Shown here: in pieces, positions 1-9,162 of the stretch
How the letters are laid out: each line of letters starts with the position of its first letter
Position numbering within the stretch: position 1 is the first letter of the stretch
Assembly (NCBI RefSeq): GCF_004565465.1
Contig: NZ_SRHY01000010.1
Location: forward strand, 1-64,000
Reading direction: 5' to 3'
DNA: 64,000 bases
From: Lentibacillus salicampi
GTDB lineage: Bacteria; Bacillota; Bacilli; Bacillales; Amphibacillaceae
Made by a program: the position numbers and the translations under genes
The notes under the pieces: model-generated
The model's database searches: none
Told to the model about the DNA's origin: nothing
Seen by the model: only the letters and a program-made list of their open reading frames with translations

Positions 1-127
1 GCGTGCTCATTAATTATATAGAAGGTATCGCGTAAGTGGTACATTTATTTGTCATTTGATGGTACATTTCTTGTCATTCGGTGGTAAATAACATGTCACT
101 AGTGGTACATTTTGTTGACCGTAATCA
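1..127. mobile_element. End of an IS21-like insertion sequence (partial)
   Basis: Four imperfect copies of a 21-23 bp unit beginning TGGTACATTT or TGGTAAATAA start at 37, 60, 82 and 103, followed by TGTTGACCGTAATCA ending at 127. Arrays of short tandem repeats just inside the ends, and termini of the TG...CA type, are characteristic of IS21-family elements. The element body lies left of the window, so no transposase is visible. The boundary at 127 is inferred because homology of the neighbouring arsM reading frame stops there. Confidence 0.5.
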
Positions 128-153
128 TTCTTTACCCTTACGTGCTATAACAG

Positions 154-960
154 TCACATACTTCTAAAATCGATGTCATTAATGGTAGTCCATGTATCTT
201 CCCGTTTATCAATTTCAATGCCGTAAAAACCAGCATTTTCAAATGCACTTATAAATTCATTTTCTTCTATTGCTCCTGAATAGCAGCCACTCCAAAGGTT
301 TTCATCGTTTCTCATTTCTTCTGGAACAACGATGTTAGATACAATATCAGATATAACAGCTTTGCCGCCATCTTTTAAAACCCGATATACTTCATTAAAC
401 AATTGTTCTTTTTCCTTAGTTGAGACAAGATTTAACACACAATTCGAAATGACTACATCGATACTGTTATCTTCAATTATTGGAAGTTTTTCTTCTAAGT
501 AATTGATATGATCATTAATAGCATTAAAATCGTGTATATTGGTTGCTGGATTGGCTTCTATATATTTGTTCAATTCATCTAAATTTAGTTTTAAATTTTG
601 GATTTTACCTTTATGGAACGTAACGTTATCATAACCTAAAGTATCAATTATTTCTTGTTGATACTTTTTAGCAAGAGCAAGCATATCATCATTCATATCC
701 ACGCCAATGACCGTTCCAGTCTGACCAACGATTTGTGAAACAATATAAGGAACTTTGCCACCGCCCGAACCTAAATCTAAAACAGTATCTCCCTCTTTGA
801 TTTTTCCTAAAGGATCACCGCAGCCATAGTCCTTTTCTATAATTTCATCAGGAATTATTTTTAGATATTTGGTATCGTATTCAACTGGACAACAAAGATT
901 TTGTTCATGGTTAATTGCGGCACTACCATAACGATTGATTACTGAGGATTCCGTACTCAT
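154..960 (-). CDS. arsM: Arsenite methyltransferase-like SAM-dependent enzyme, C-terminally truncated
   Basis: Class I SAM methyltransferase of the ArsM type, which methylates trivalent arsenic with S-adenosylmethionine in the cytoplasm. Visible features are LCCPVEYD (22-29), YGCGDP (45-50), the SAM-binding LDLGSGGGK (61-69), and two probable As(III)-binding cysteines, C174 in SNCVLNL and C226 in WSGC. Family members continue past the FRSVTV segment into a longer C-terminal part. Here the frame stops straight after FRSM, and the next residues (VTVIARKGKE) are found one frame over before a stop at an IS21-like end, so the tail has been lost through a frameshift plus an insertion. The ATG has a GGTGAT ribosome site and follows the permease gene by 18 bp, so it belongs to the arsR operon. 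The core fold is intact; residual activity is uncertain. Confidence 0.7.
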   Translation of the reverse strand: MSTESSVINRYGSAAINHEQNLCCPVEYDTKYLKIIPDEIIEKDYGCGDPLGKIKEGDTVLDLGSGGGKVPYIVSQIVGQTGTVIGVDMNDDMLALAKKYQQEIIDTLGYDNVTFHKGKIQNLKLNLDELNKYIEANPATNIHDFNAINDHINYLEEKLPIIEDNSIDVVISNCVLNLVSTKEKEQLFNEVYRVLKDGGKAVISDIVSNIVVPEEMRNDENLWSGCYSGAIEENEFISAFENAGFYGIEIDKREDTWTTINDIDFRSM

Positions 961-978
961 TTAAATATCACCATACCT

Positions 979-1863
979 TTAAAATATTGAATTAATCATA
1001 AGACCAGTTCCTGTAGCTACAATTAAAATAGTTGCAATGAATGCCACCAAAAATTTCTTTTTAAACAATTTGGATAACATAGCGACTTCCGGAATACTTG
1101 CACCTGCACCACCGATAACTAATGCAATAACAGTTCCCATTGACATACCCTTTGAGACCAGTGCTTCCGCAATAGGTAACATCGTTTCAGGGCGAATGTA
1201 CATGGGAACCCCGATAACAGAAGCAATCATAACTGAAAATATGCCATCACCACTGGCGTATTTTGTAATGAAATCTGCCGGGATAAATCCGTAAATAAAT
1301 GCTCCAATAAATACCCCTATAAATAAGTAGGGAAGCATTGGATAAAGAAATGCCCATGCATCATTCAGAGCTTGCTTCATTTTAGACCCTTGATTATTAC
1401 TGAAGAAGCCATCTCCTTTAACCGTTACACCTTTATATGTTTCTGCCAAATTAAGTTTTGAAAATATAAGCCCTGCTACAATACTGAAAATACTTAGTAC
1501 GATAAAATATACAAGTGCAATCTTCCAGCCCAAGAGTGCCCAAAGCATGAAAATCATAACCGGGTTCATTAATGGTGAAGCTATTAAAAAACTCATCGAC
1601 GGACCAAATGGTACTTTTGAATTTAATAATCCGGCAAGGATAGGTATAGTTGAACAGGAACAAAATGGTGTAACGGCACCAAAGAATGTACCGAGTATAT
1701 AATTTACAGCTTTGTTTGGCCGGTTTAAGAATCGTTTAATTTTTTCCTCTGATACGACCTGTTGAATTAAACTCACAATAAAACTAACGACAATAAATAA
1801 AGCGAGCAATTCAGCAGATAGCATGAGAAATGTTTTTAAAAATTCCATAATGGAATCTGCCAT
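979..1863 (-). CDS. arsP: ArsP/UPF0718-type permease (arsenical efflux candidate)
   Basis: A 294-residue polytopic membrane protein of the DUF318/UPF0718 permease family, which includes ArsP exporters of trivalent organoarsenicals. The signature TPFCSCSTIP lies at 65-74 and is followed by GPSMSFLIASPLMNP. About eight hydrophobic segments are visible, with a hydrophilic central loop near 145-165. It lies between arsR and the arsM-like gene on the same strand and has a strong AAAGGAG ribosome site. Two ArsR-type operators directly precede it. With a methyltransferase neighbour, export of methylated arsenic is the natural role. Export of another metal or metalloid by this broad permease family cannot be excluded. 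Confidence 0.75.
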   Translation of the reverse strand: MADSIMEFLKTFLMLSAELLALFIVVSFIVSLIQQVVSEEKIKRFLNRPNKAVNYILGTFFGAVTPFCSCSTIPILAGLLNSKVPFGPSMSFLIASPLMNPVMIFMLWALLGWKIALVYFIVLSIFSIVAGLIFSKLNLAETYKGVTVKGDGFFSNNQGSKMKQALNDAWAFLYPMLPYLFIGVFIGAFIYGFIPADFITKYASGDGIFSVMIASVIGVPMYIRPETMLPIAEALVSKGMSMGTVIALVIGGAGASIPEVAMLSKLFKKKFLVAFIATILIVATGTGLMINSIF

Positions 1864-1889
1864 TAGTATAACTCCTTTCCCTATTATTA

Positions 1890-1927
1890 ATCAACTTTTT
1901 TTGATACATAAATCAGTTTTTTTTGAT
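1890..1927 (-). promoter_or_regulatory. Two tandem ArsR-type operators upstream of the permease gene
   Basis: Two 16-bp sites, ATCAACTTTTTTTGAT at 1890-1905 and ATCAGTTTTTTTTGAT at 1912-1927, share the ATCA-N8-TGAT form of the site in front of arsR (2296-2311). They lie between the arsR stop and the permease start. A second ArsR-controlled promoter inside the cluster is likely, although no clear -35/-10 pair is seen here. Confidence 0.6.
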
Positions 1928-1952
1928 TTAATGAGCAAATAACAGATACCTG

Positions 1953-2273
1953 TTAAAAAATCTTACAACAAGTATCTTTAGATAAAACAACCTGTATTTG
2001 TTCTTCATTAATTCGATAGTAATTCCAAGTGCCATGTTTTTCAGGTATAAGTATATTGGCATCAACTAATTTCTTCAGGTGATACGAAAGCTTGGATTGT
2101 TGTAACTCTAATTTTTCTTCTAAATCACAGACACATAAATTCATATTTGGACTTTGACTGATTTCATTAATAATTTTAAGTCGAATTTTATCCGCTAAGG
2201 CACTGAACATCTTTTCATAAAAATCGAGTGCTGCATCTTCATTTAATTCATTTGCATTTTTTATCAACTCCAT
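1953..2273 (-). CDS. arsR: ArsR/SmtB family metalloid-responsive repressor
   Basis: A 106-residue winged-helix repressor. The LCVCDLEEKL segment (about 66-75) carries the CxC pair used by ArsR proteins to sense As(III)/Sb(III). It is followed by the recognition helix QQSKLSYHLKKL, and there is a further CC pair near the C terminus. The family dissociates from DNA when metalloid binds. The start ATG has a GGGAGG ribosome site. It is the first gene of the arsR-permease-arsM unit and probably represses its own promoter through the ATCA...TGAT palindromes found upstream and between the genes. Confidence 0.85.
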   Translation of the reverse strand: MELIKNANELNEDAALDFYEKMFSALADKIRLKIINEISQSPNMNLCVCDLEEKLELQQSKLSYHLKKLVDANILIPEKHGTWNYYRINEEQIQVVLSKDTCCKIF

Positions 2274-2295
2274 TTTTTACCTCCCGATTAATATA

Positions 2296-2348
2296 TCAAT
2301 TTTTTTTGATTTAATAATAGTATATTATCTGTAAAAGGAAAGTGCAAC
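2296..2348 (-). promoter_or_regulatory. arsR promoter with ArsR operator
   Basis: On the minus strand TTGCAC (2343-2348) and TATACT (2320-2325) are separated by 17 bp, a good sigma-A promoter. The palindrome ATCAATTTTTTTTGAT (2296-2311) begins 8 bp downstream of the -10 box, where it would overlap the transcription start, a classical position for repression. Confidence 0.7.
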
Positions 2349-2481
2349 CTTAATGATCAAAAAGTTAATTATTACACAATAAATCAACACGACTTAAGAA
2401 CTCTAAGCTAAACTCCATTCCAATAATTTATCAACCATGTGGTTTGTCTACAGCATACAAATTAGCACAGAAATGAACGAT

Positions 2482-4608
2482 TTACTCCGAGAATACTTTT
2501 AACTGAGCCAATTCCTGAATAATAGCCTCCATGTTGACCGATTCATGGAATTTATTAAATTCGTAATGGCCATATAAATTGATGTGTTGCCATGCCACGG
2601 GTGAAATTTGCTTTAATACATCTGAATCCTTCCCCTGCCTTTCTCTGTAAGTCAATATATTTGATAAAATGCTGGCATTGTAATAGATGATGCAATTGGC
2701 GATGAGACGGCTGCACTCGCTCCAAATTTGTTGCTCTTGTTCGGTTTTAAAACGTAGTCTGCCAAAATTAGCATGCGACACGGCTCGGCGTAATTTATGG
2801 TAACTCTCACCCCGGTTTAAGGTTCGTTGCACATTTCGGCGTAAGGGTGGCGAATCAATGTAATCTAGAAAGTATAGGCTCTTGATGATGTTATCATACT
2901 CCCACAATGCACGCTTGGTTTTGTTTTTACGAGCATAAGCACTTAATTTCCCAACGATGATACTCTGTGTTGTGGTTTTTAGCGCCAAAGATAAAACAAT
3001 ACGCTGGATATTCTCCCATTCCTCGGCAATCAGATTTGTGTTGATTTTTCGAACGGGTTTGACCAATACATCGCCATATTGGCTTGGATGTCGGAAGCCA
3101 TATAATGATCTGCTTACGGTGCCATAAATATCCTTGTATCGAGGGGCAAACTGATAACCGAAAAAGTGAAGAATGGCAAAATTAACCTCATTGGTTCCAT
3201 GAGTGTCGGTAGAATGCACTTCAGGCTGAATGTCAGTTGTGTTGTTATATAGGATATCAAATACGTAATGACTTTCATGCTCATTCGCCCCAATAATCCG
3301 GGCATTGACGGGAATATGGTTAGCAACCATGGTGTAAGAAACAATCCCTTTTTTCAAGCCGAAATATTTAGGTGAATGCCGCGAATTCATGGTATTGATT
3401 TGCGTCTCGAATTTTTGGCCATCACTGCTGGAATGAATGGTATCGTCTATATCGTAATGGTGAAAGATTGGAAGCTCTGTTACTGCATTACTGATCCGAT
3501 CATTGGCTTCCTTTAACGTCTCTAATCGAATAAAGTTATCGGACGTAGCTACAAGCGAAGGATAACGGATATCAGAGATTTCCCCCATTCTTCCTAAGCC
3601 CATGTTTGTACCCCAAGCAATCAGACAAGCGACTAAAACGTGATCCTCTCTTGACTGTTTGGCATAACGACCTAAAATGTGATCAAACGCTTCCATAAAA
3701 GAACAGTGTTGATTGGCGTAATGTAAAACACTTCCAATATCAATCGGCCTCAGTGCATCAAAAAAGGTATGATTGATGGATTCCGTATCTCGAGTATTGG
3801 AAAGTGCCCATCGACCATAGCGTCCCCGTTTTTTATGGACATGTTCATTTTCGCCAGACGCAATTCGTTGGTTGACCTCTGTTAAACGCCCTTCAAGCTG
3901 TTGCTTTAATTCGGCTAAATGTTCATGGATAGGTTGATAGAAGGTTGTTAGACCGGCGTCAACCAATAGTTTATCTTTTTGTTGCCACTTTTCATCATCA
4001 ATGAGATCATCCTCAAAACTACGAAATCGGATGCTTTCACGACAAAAAGCATCCCCTGCTTCCAGTCGGTTACGTAAAAGCCGATAAATAAGAAACTCAT
4101 AGCGATCTACCCTGATGATCTTTTCTCCATTAGGTTCTTGCTCATAAACGTAACGCTTTATATTATCCGATATAAATCGCTGGGGTAAACTTTCCGCAGC
4201 ATATTGCCCTAACGATTTATTTTGATGAAAAGCCCGTTTTATAAAATCAATGGCCTCCATGAGTGGATCATTTTTGGAGGGAGCTGCAAAATTAACCATA
4301 AGCAGTAAAGGGCGTAAATGACGTTTAAATTGACGAGCTAATTGGTCAATGTGTTCCCATTGGAGAACTGTTTCATTCCACTTTGCATTCGTGGCGATTT
4401 GATCGGCAAGATTAGTAAGTTTTTGGCGTTCCAAGATAGCAAAGGCTCTCGCTTGAATATCGCCAAAAGGGGTGTCGGCTTCAATGCTATCGTCGGTGAG
4501 TAATTGAAGCACCTCGCCAGCCCTTTTCATGTTTTGTCGATTTTCCGCATAGTGCTGATATATTTGATCTTTAGCCGTTGACTTGGATTCATCGATGTAG
4601 CCGAACAT
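2482..4608 (-). pseudogene. tnpA: Tn3-family transposase, C-terminal part after a frameshift
   Basis: This 708-residue frame holds the catalytic DDE part of a Tn3-type transposase, including the conserved segment HSTDTHGTNEVNFA and the FGYQFAPRYKD region. Tn3 transposases are usually close to 1000 residues in one chain. This frame and the 325-residue frame upstream add up to that length and overlap by 20 bp at 4589-4608. Removing one base near 4605 would fuse them as NVRL-IDESKST. A replacement start (ATG, MFGYID) exists but has no ribosome site. Probably an inactivated transposase; a sequencing error or programmed shift remains possible. Confidence 0.75.
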
Positions 4609-5566
4609 TATAAATTAAGGTATTAATCAGATTGTCATTCATGCGTTGATAGCGATAATAAACAAAGCATAATAAATAAACGTACACCAGCCACTCATCC
4701 AGCCTTTTGAGTTTGTAAACAGAGTAATAATTAACCAACGAAGCAAAGTATTTGATGCTTTCATTTGAAACGCCTAATTTGGGCAACAGTGTGTGAGCGA
4801 GTTGATATAAAGACTGGATTTGCTTCCCTCGGTCAATCTCACGTTTGATTTCTTTCAGGCTAAAATCCTTGGGTTCACGTTTGAGCAGTGTTATTTCATA
4901 CAACCCTTGGGTATCCTCGAGCAATGTCCTCAAGGCCTGAATATCGGACTGTTTTAGATGGTTCTGCATGATGGCTGTTAGTCGATTTTGTTCAAAGGTG
5001 ATCGCCTGACTCACTGTTTCTTGAATAAAACTGTATCCTGGCACAACAATGCGTTGTTCATTTAAATAATTCATGATTTCACGGAAGATAAAAATCGGTT
5101 TACCGGAAATTGTAACGGCATGATAGGCTTTTTGTTCAATTTGTTTTCTTTCTTCAGGACCACAACTGTGGTAATCGAATCGTTCCATAATCAGTTGCTG
5201 CTGCTTGAAACGAGTTGACTTATGAACGGTACTCAAATCAACCATTTTTCTATCATTAAAATGTTGTTTCAACACGTATTGAAGATCTTCCTTCACTTCA
5301 TGGAGATCAAATGTGAAAAATAGGTGCTTGGCCTTGAAATAACCAAGTTGCAGCACGAAATAAACTTTAGATTTAAAGGAATGCAGACTTTGTAGCAACT
5401 CTTTCTCGGGCTGGGAAAGAGAAAAATAATAACAGCGATCTTCATATGTAAAATGCGGCCTTTCAAAGAGTGCTTTGAATTCATCCTCCCCCAGAATGCT
5501 TATTCGTTTTTGGTGGGTTCCAGTGGTTTCAACAGTCATAGTTTCCCCTTCCTTTCCCTGTTTCAA
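4589..5566 (-). pseudogene. tnpA: Tn3-family transposase, N-terminal part before a frameshift
   Basis: A 325-residue frame with the N-terminal DNA-binding region (DUF4158-like) that recognises the terminal repeats of Tn3 elements. It begins at a methionine with an AAGGAAGGGG-type ribosome site just upstream and ends in NTLIYNVRLHR followed by TGA, inside the part of the protein where full-length relatives continue into the catalytic domain. The neighbouring frame supplies the continuation. Transcription is divergent from the resolvase gene. Confidence 0.75.
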
Positions 5567-5599
5567 AAAGTTTACTTTTTGAAAGAGTCTATTTATCTC

Positions 5600-5712
5600 T
5601 ATTTTATTATGTCATAATTATAACATAATTTAATTTGAAACACGGCTATAAACTTGTAGATGTTTTGAAAAGGAAATATAATAGATATATGTTACGGGTA
5701 TTCGAATAACAT
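5600..5712. other. Candidate res site between tnpA and tnpR
   Basis: Two palindromes lie in the 200-bp divergent gap: ATGTCATAATTATAACAT (5609-5626, one mismatch) and a 24-bp site at 5689-5712 with arms ATGTTA and TAACAT. Serine resolvases bind such paired half-sites, act at site I and repress both promoters. The assignment rests on position and symmetry only. Confidence 0.45.
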
Positions 5713-5766
5713 TCGTGGTCAAAAATTATCGTTCATTTATTTTTTGGAAAGTGTGGGACAATCATC

Positions 5767-6372
5767 ATGAGATCTTTTTTCTATGCAAGGGTCAGTAGCA
5801 AAGACCAGTCGTTGGAGAGACAACTTTCTGCCGCTAAAGAAGTCGGCATTGAGGAAGATTATATATTCGTAGAAAAGGCAAGTGGTAAGGACTTTAAAAG
5901 GCCAGAATATCAATTAATGAAACGGATGCTTCGAAGTGGAGACGCTTTGTACATTCAGTCACTGGATCGATTGGGACGTAATAAACAAATGATACTGGAT
6001 GAATGGCAGGATCTGGTCAAATCCAAACAAATTGATATTGCCGTGTTAGATATGCCTTTGCTTAACACGATGAAATACAAAGATTTAAACGGGATTGAAA
6101 CCTTGATCTCCGATTTAATCCTGCAATTATTGAGTTATATGGCCGAGGACGAACGCAAACGAACAAGGGAAAGACAGGAAGAAGGGATTCGAATAGCTAG
6201 GCAAAACGGCATTAAATTCGGCAGAAAGAAATACGAGATTGATGATACCTTTAAAGCTGTCTATCCCGAATGGAAACAAAACAAAATCACGGCTGTAGAA
6301 GCCATGAAACGAGTAGGCATGAAAAGCAACACGTTTTACAGAAGGGTCAAGGAATACGAAACTAATTTTTAA
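5767..6372 (+). CDS. tnpR: Serine resolvase of a Tn3-family transposon
   Basis: A 201-residue serine recombinase that would resolve transposition cointegrates at res. The N-terminal catalytic domain shows YARVSSKDQSLERQL with the nucleophile at S10 and arginine R8, then SLDRLGRN near 65-72 and the long helix containing AEDERKRTRERQEEGI. The C-terminal helix-turn-helix (TAVEAMKRVGMKSNTFYRRVKEYE) binds DNA. Length is normal for resolvases and the frame is intact, in contrast to the broken transposase alongside. It is the only plus-strand gene in the first 41 kb that I support. Confidence 0.85.
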   Translation: MRSFFYARVSSKDQSLERQLSAAKEVGIEEDYIFVEKASGKDFKRPEYQLMKRMLRSGDALYIQSLDRLGRNKQMILDEWQDLVKSKQIDIAVLDMPLLNTMKYKDLNGIETLISDLILQLLSYMAEDERKRTRERQEEGIRIARQNGIKFGRKKYEIDDTFKAVYPEWKQNKITAVEAMKRVGMKSNTFYRRVKEYETNF

Positions 6373-6665
6373 TCCTTGAATCATATTGAGCACTATATAT
6401 GTTTGACTATTCTGAAATATACCTTTTCGAGGGGTTGGGCAAAAACACCCAAGGTGCAATCATACGATACATTTTTCTTAGTTTTCAGAAATATGGGCGC
6501 TAAGTGTATCAAGGTTAACTAAACACTTCCATATTTTTCCTTTACGGATGTATAGCCTTCAGCTTTATCAGATGGCTTCATCAAATATGGTAGAAAAGGT
6601 GAGAAAAACAGCGATATTTTAAGGAAGTCGAAATAAATAGAGGGAGTGGTGAAATGAATTGCAAA

Positions 6666-6721
6666 GTAAGCGTCAAATAATCCCCATCTGTGTAACATGT
6701 GGGGATTATTTTTACGCTTAC
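6666..6721 (+). terminator. Long inverted repeat, terminator-like on the plus strand
   Basis: The outer arms GTAAGCGT/ACGCTTAC enclose the inner arms AATAATCCCCA and TGGGGATTATT, with an 11-base loop and a T-run after the inner stem. The structure directly follows the stop codon of an eight-codon frame (ATG 6655) that has a good ribosome site, which looks like a leader-peptide/attenuator or the stub left after loss of a gene. Confidence 0.5.
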
Positions 6722-7101
6722 ACCCGACTTACCTAGTCGAATTCTTGTCTTTCCAATCAGAAAAAAGAACTTTTGATGCGTTTTGAGAATTATTAGTCAT
6801 TGTAAGATAAGGGGTTAAAGCTATTTTTGTATATTACCTGTATATTATATATGCTTATCCACAGGTTTTTGGAAGCAATTAGATTATGATTAAACCATAT
6901 ATTTTTTACTTAATCAGCTCACGCTCCTGGCAATTTAGGAGGCCCCTGTCTTTTTTATTTAGCGAAAAGGTTTACATCATCCCGTCCGTACTTGACTGTT
7001 TTATTTGGGGTTTCGCATGTTGTGCCTTATTTCAGCACATTGCGTTATTAAGGGCTTGGTAATTAAGAACTCACTTTCACTCAGTTTCATGTTTTTGTTG
7101 A

Positions 7102-7132
7102 TTTATGTGAGGTTTTTCAAACCTCACATAAA
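7102..7132. repeat. Perfect 14-bp inverted repeat with a 3-base loop
   Basis: TTTATGTGAGGTTT (7102-7115) and AAACCTCACATAAA (7119-7132) are exact reverse complements around TTC. No T-run follows on either strand, so it is not a standard terminator. It lies 237 bp beyond the stop of the helicase gene. Possible explanations are a protein-binding palindrome, a remnant of a small inverted-repeat element or an mRNA 3' stem. Confidence 0.6.
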
Positions 7133-7368
7133 CCCTTGCCCCATATAAGTTTCAGTGTAAATAATACTCTTATTGTCCAAAATCATTTGAGACTTATGGG
7201 ACTCACAGCTTAGAAGGCTGTTGATATTACCATGACAGAAACAAACAATCCACAAAGGAACTTGATGCAACGGGCTTTTATTATACACTAATATGATTAA
7301 TAATAATATTACCCAACCCCAAATAATGAATTACAACCCCATTTCAATCCCCCATTTAAAAGGCAAAA

Positions 7369-9162
7369 TCAAATAGATTTACTCGTATGCTCTTTTAAAA
7401 TCTTACTATCCCTTTGAACTATAAAATCTTCTTTCAATTTCATTTGCGCCTCTTCCGTCAAACTATCGTAAGTATCCACATGCAATGCTACAGCTAAAAA
7501 AGTAGTAGCGCGACTCATTGCAACAAAAACAACTCTTTTATTTATGTCATTATAATATCTAGGGGGTTCTAGTAAAGAGGTGTAGCTTTTTAAAAAACCA
7601 TGTTCTTCTCGAGAATTTTTATAAAGATACACCATGTTGGCTTTTAAAGTCTGTCCTTTAAGGTCGTGTATGGTTTTCATTGAATTTTTATCGGATATCT
7701 TTGTTGGACTAATAGATTCAACTTCTTTTAATTCTTCCAATATCCTAAATAAGCCATTGGTTTTATTTATTTTAGAATTTGATCCAAAAACATTTAAAAA
7801 TAAGTTAATTGAATCCCTTATTAAAGTATGATTGGCAGTACCTCTATAATATTCGATTAGTGTCTTATTGATTTTCAAATCATAACTTGCGTACTCTCTT
7901 TGTAATTCCCTTTTAATTGATTGTATATTAAATTTTGTTTCTTCTGCCAACAATCGGTAGATTTCATTTTTAGCCTTTTGAAAAGTCGATTCTAATTTCT
8001 GTTTATTAGTTTTATTAATCTTTCCACCCAATATTTGAGCATGGGATCGAGCTGCTACTAACATAGCTGTATGTTCATTTGCCATCATTATATCTTTTTG
8101 ATTTAATATTAGTTTAAAGCAATCAGATAATTTTTTTGGATCCTTATACAAAAGTAAAATCGGTTGTAACGATTTCTTAGACTCAGTTGGTTTTAAATTA
8201 TCTTGAAACATTTTATTTAATACAGTAGCGATGCTATCACCAAAACGGTTTGTTTGATTTAAGTAATAAGTTTTAAATCCCTTGGTCGAAACCTCTGGGT
8301 TACTATATGCAATATGCTGATTGCTATCGCCTATCATTTGAAATATATTTCCCTCCAAAAGAAATACCTTTTTAAGTAATTGCAGTGCTAGTGGAGAGAC
8401 ATCTTGAAATTCGTCCATTAATAAATATTTAAAACGCCCTTGAAGTCTTCTTTTTACACTATCAAACTTAAAATATTTTTGCGCTAAACTAAATGTGTCA
8501 TTTACATGAAAAAGACCCTTTTTCCAACTTTCCTTTTTAGAAAATAAATAGTCATCCTTATACTTATCAAATGATCCATGTTGAAATGTTTCTGTATTTA
8601 ATTTTCCGTCCGTATCAAAATACAAATGGGAATTTATTAACCTCTCTATTACACCGTTTGAATTCTGAATATAACTTTGACCAGTTGCTCTAAACCAAGG
8701 ATGTTTTTTAGCAAGCTCATTCCGAAAATACTTCTTAAGAATTTTTTCTTCAGAGAAATATATATCAACCAACCCTTTATTTGCTCTTTTTAAAAAAGGA
8801 AGCATACCATATTTATTAAAAAACTCATTTACAGTTCCTATGAAGTGTGGATGGGGAATGTCTTTATATCCTAACTTCTTCAGCACTTTAAGAATCTCAT
8901 CTACAGCAGAATTAGTGTGGGTAATAACACAAACACCCGTTAAACTACCTTCAACCTCAATTTTCTTCAGTAGAAGTGCTACTTTAGCAGCAAGTGCAGT
9001 AGTTTTCCCAGAGCCTGGTCCAGCTTTAATCACCGCGGACTCACAATAATGAATAAATTTCTTTTGTTCCTCATTAAATTTATAGTCTCCCAGAACAATT
9101 TTCTCGATTTTTTTAAACCATTCATCTGAAAAAGTATCATATGGTACTTTAAGTGTCTGCAC
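7369..9162 (-). CDS. gajB: UvrD/PcrA-like helicase, Gabija subunit GajB
   Basis: A 597-residue superfamily 1 helicase. The Walker A motif GPGSGKTT is at 48-55, THTNSAVDEIL follows near 80, the Walker B-type MDEFQD is near 250, and the late motifs TIHDLKGQTLKANMV and VFVAMSRAT are near 500-560. It overlaps the stop of the OLD-family nuclease gene by 14 bp (GTG start, GGTGG ribosome site), so the two are translationally coupled. This pairing defines Gabija, in which GajB helps the GajA nuclease respond to phage-induced nucleotide depletion and exposed DNA ends. It is somewhat longer than the studied Bacillus cereus GajB, and the family (class 2 OLD operons) varies in length. Confidence 0.8.
   Translation of the reverse strand: MQTLKVPYDTFSDEWFKKIEKIVLGDYKFNEEQKKFIHYCESAVIKAGPGSGKTTALAAKVALLLKKIEVEGSLTGVCVITHTNSAVDEILKVLKKLGYKDIPHPHFIGTVNEFFNKYGMLPFLKRANKGLVDIYFSEEKILKKYFRNELAKKHPWFRATGQSYIQNSNGVIERLINSHLYFDTDGKLNTETFQHGSFDKYKDDYLFSKKESWKKGLFHVNDTFSLAQKYFKFDSVKRRLQGRFKYLLMDEFQDVSPLALQLLKKVFLLEGNIFQMIGDSNQHIAYSNPEVSTKGFKTYYLNQTNRFGDSIATVLNKMFQDNLKPTESKKSLQPILLLYKDPKKLSDCFKLILNQKDIMMANEHTAMLVAARSHAQILGGKINKTNKQKLESTFQKAKNEIYRLLAEETKFNIQSIKRELQREYASYDLKINKTLIEYYRGTANHTLIRDSINLFLNVFGSNSKINKTNGLFRILEELKEVESISPTKISDKNSMKTIHDLKGQTLKANMVYLYKNSREEHGFLKSYTSLLEPPRYYNDINKRVVFVAMSRATTFLAVALHVDTYDSLTEEAQMKLKEDFIVQRDSKILKEHTSKSI

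Larger units (their letters stand above)
2482..6372. mobile_element. Tn3-family transposon core (ends not resolved)
   Basis: A transposase of Tn3 type, interrupted by a frameshift, and a serine resolvase are transcribed divergently from a gap holding res-like palindromes, the standard Tn3 layout. I could not identify a matching pair of 38-bp terminal repeats beginning GGGG by eye. The true ends are therefore open; they probably fall within about 2.35-2.48 kb and 6.4-6.55 kb. Confidence 0.6.
6373..7368. other. Gene-free stretch of about 1 kb between transposon and defence block
   Basis: I see no convincing protein gene on either strand. The stretch holds a terminator-like inverted repeat (6666-6721) preceded by an eight-codon frame (MNCKVSVK) with a GAGGGAG ribosome site, a short hairpin CTCCT...AGGAG near 6924-6941, and a perfect 14-bp inverted repeat (7102-7132). 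A segment at about 6480-6525 (CTTAG...CTAAG inside GATACA...TGTATC) could be part of a transposon end. It separates a mobile element from the Gabija genes, so it may contain decayed junction DNA. Confidence 0.5.

Noticed and set aside
2340..2481. Left terminal inverted repeat of the Tn3 element
   Set aside because: No segment of about 38 bp beginning GGGG matches a complementary segment near 6.4-6.6 kb by eye.
5293..5484. Frames opposite or inside the transposase, helicase and other long genes
   Set aside because: They are shadows of strong coding sequences without ribosome sites or recognisable motifs.
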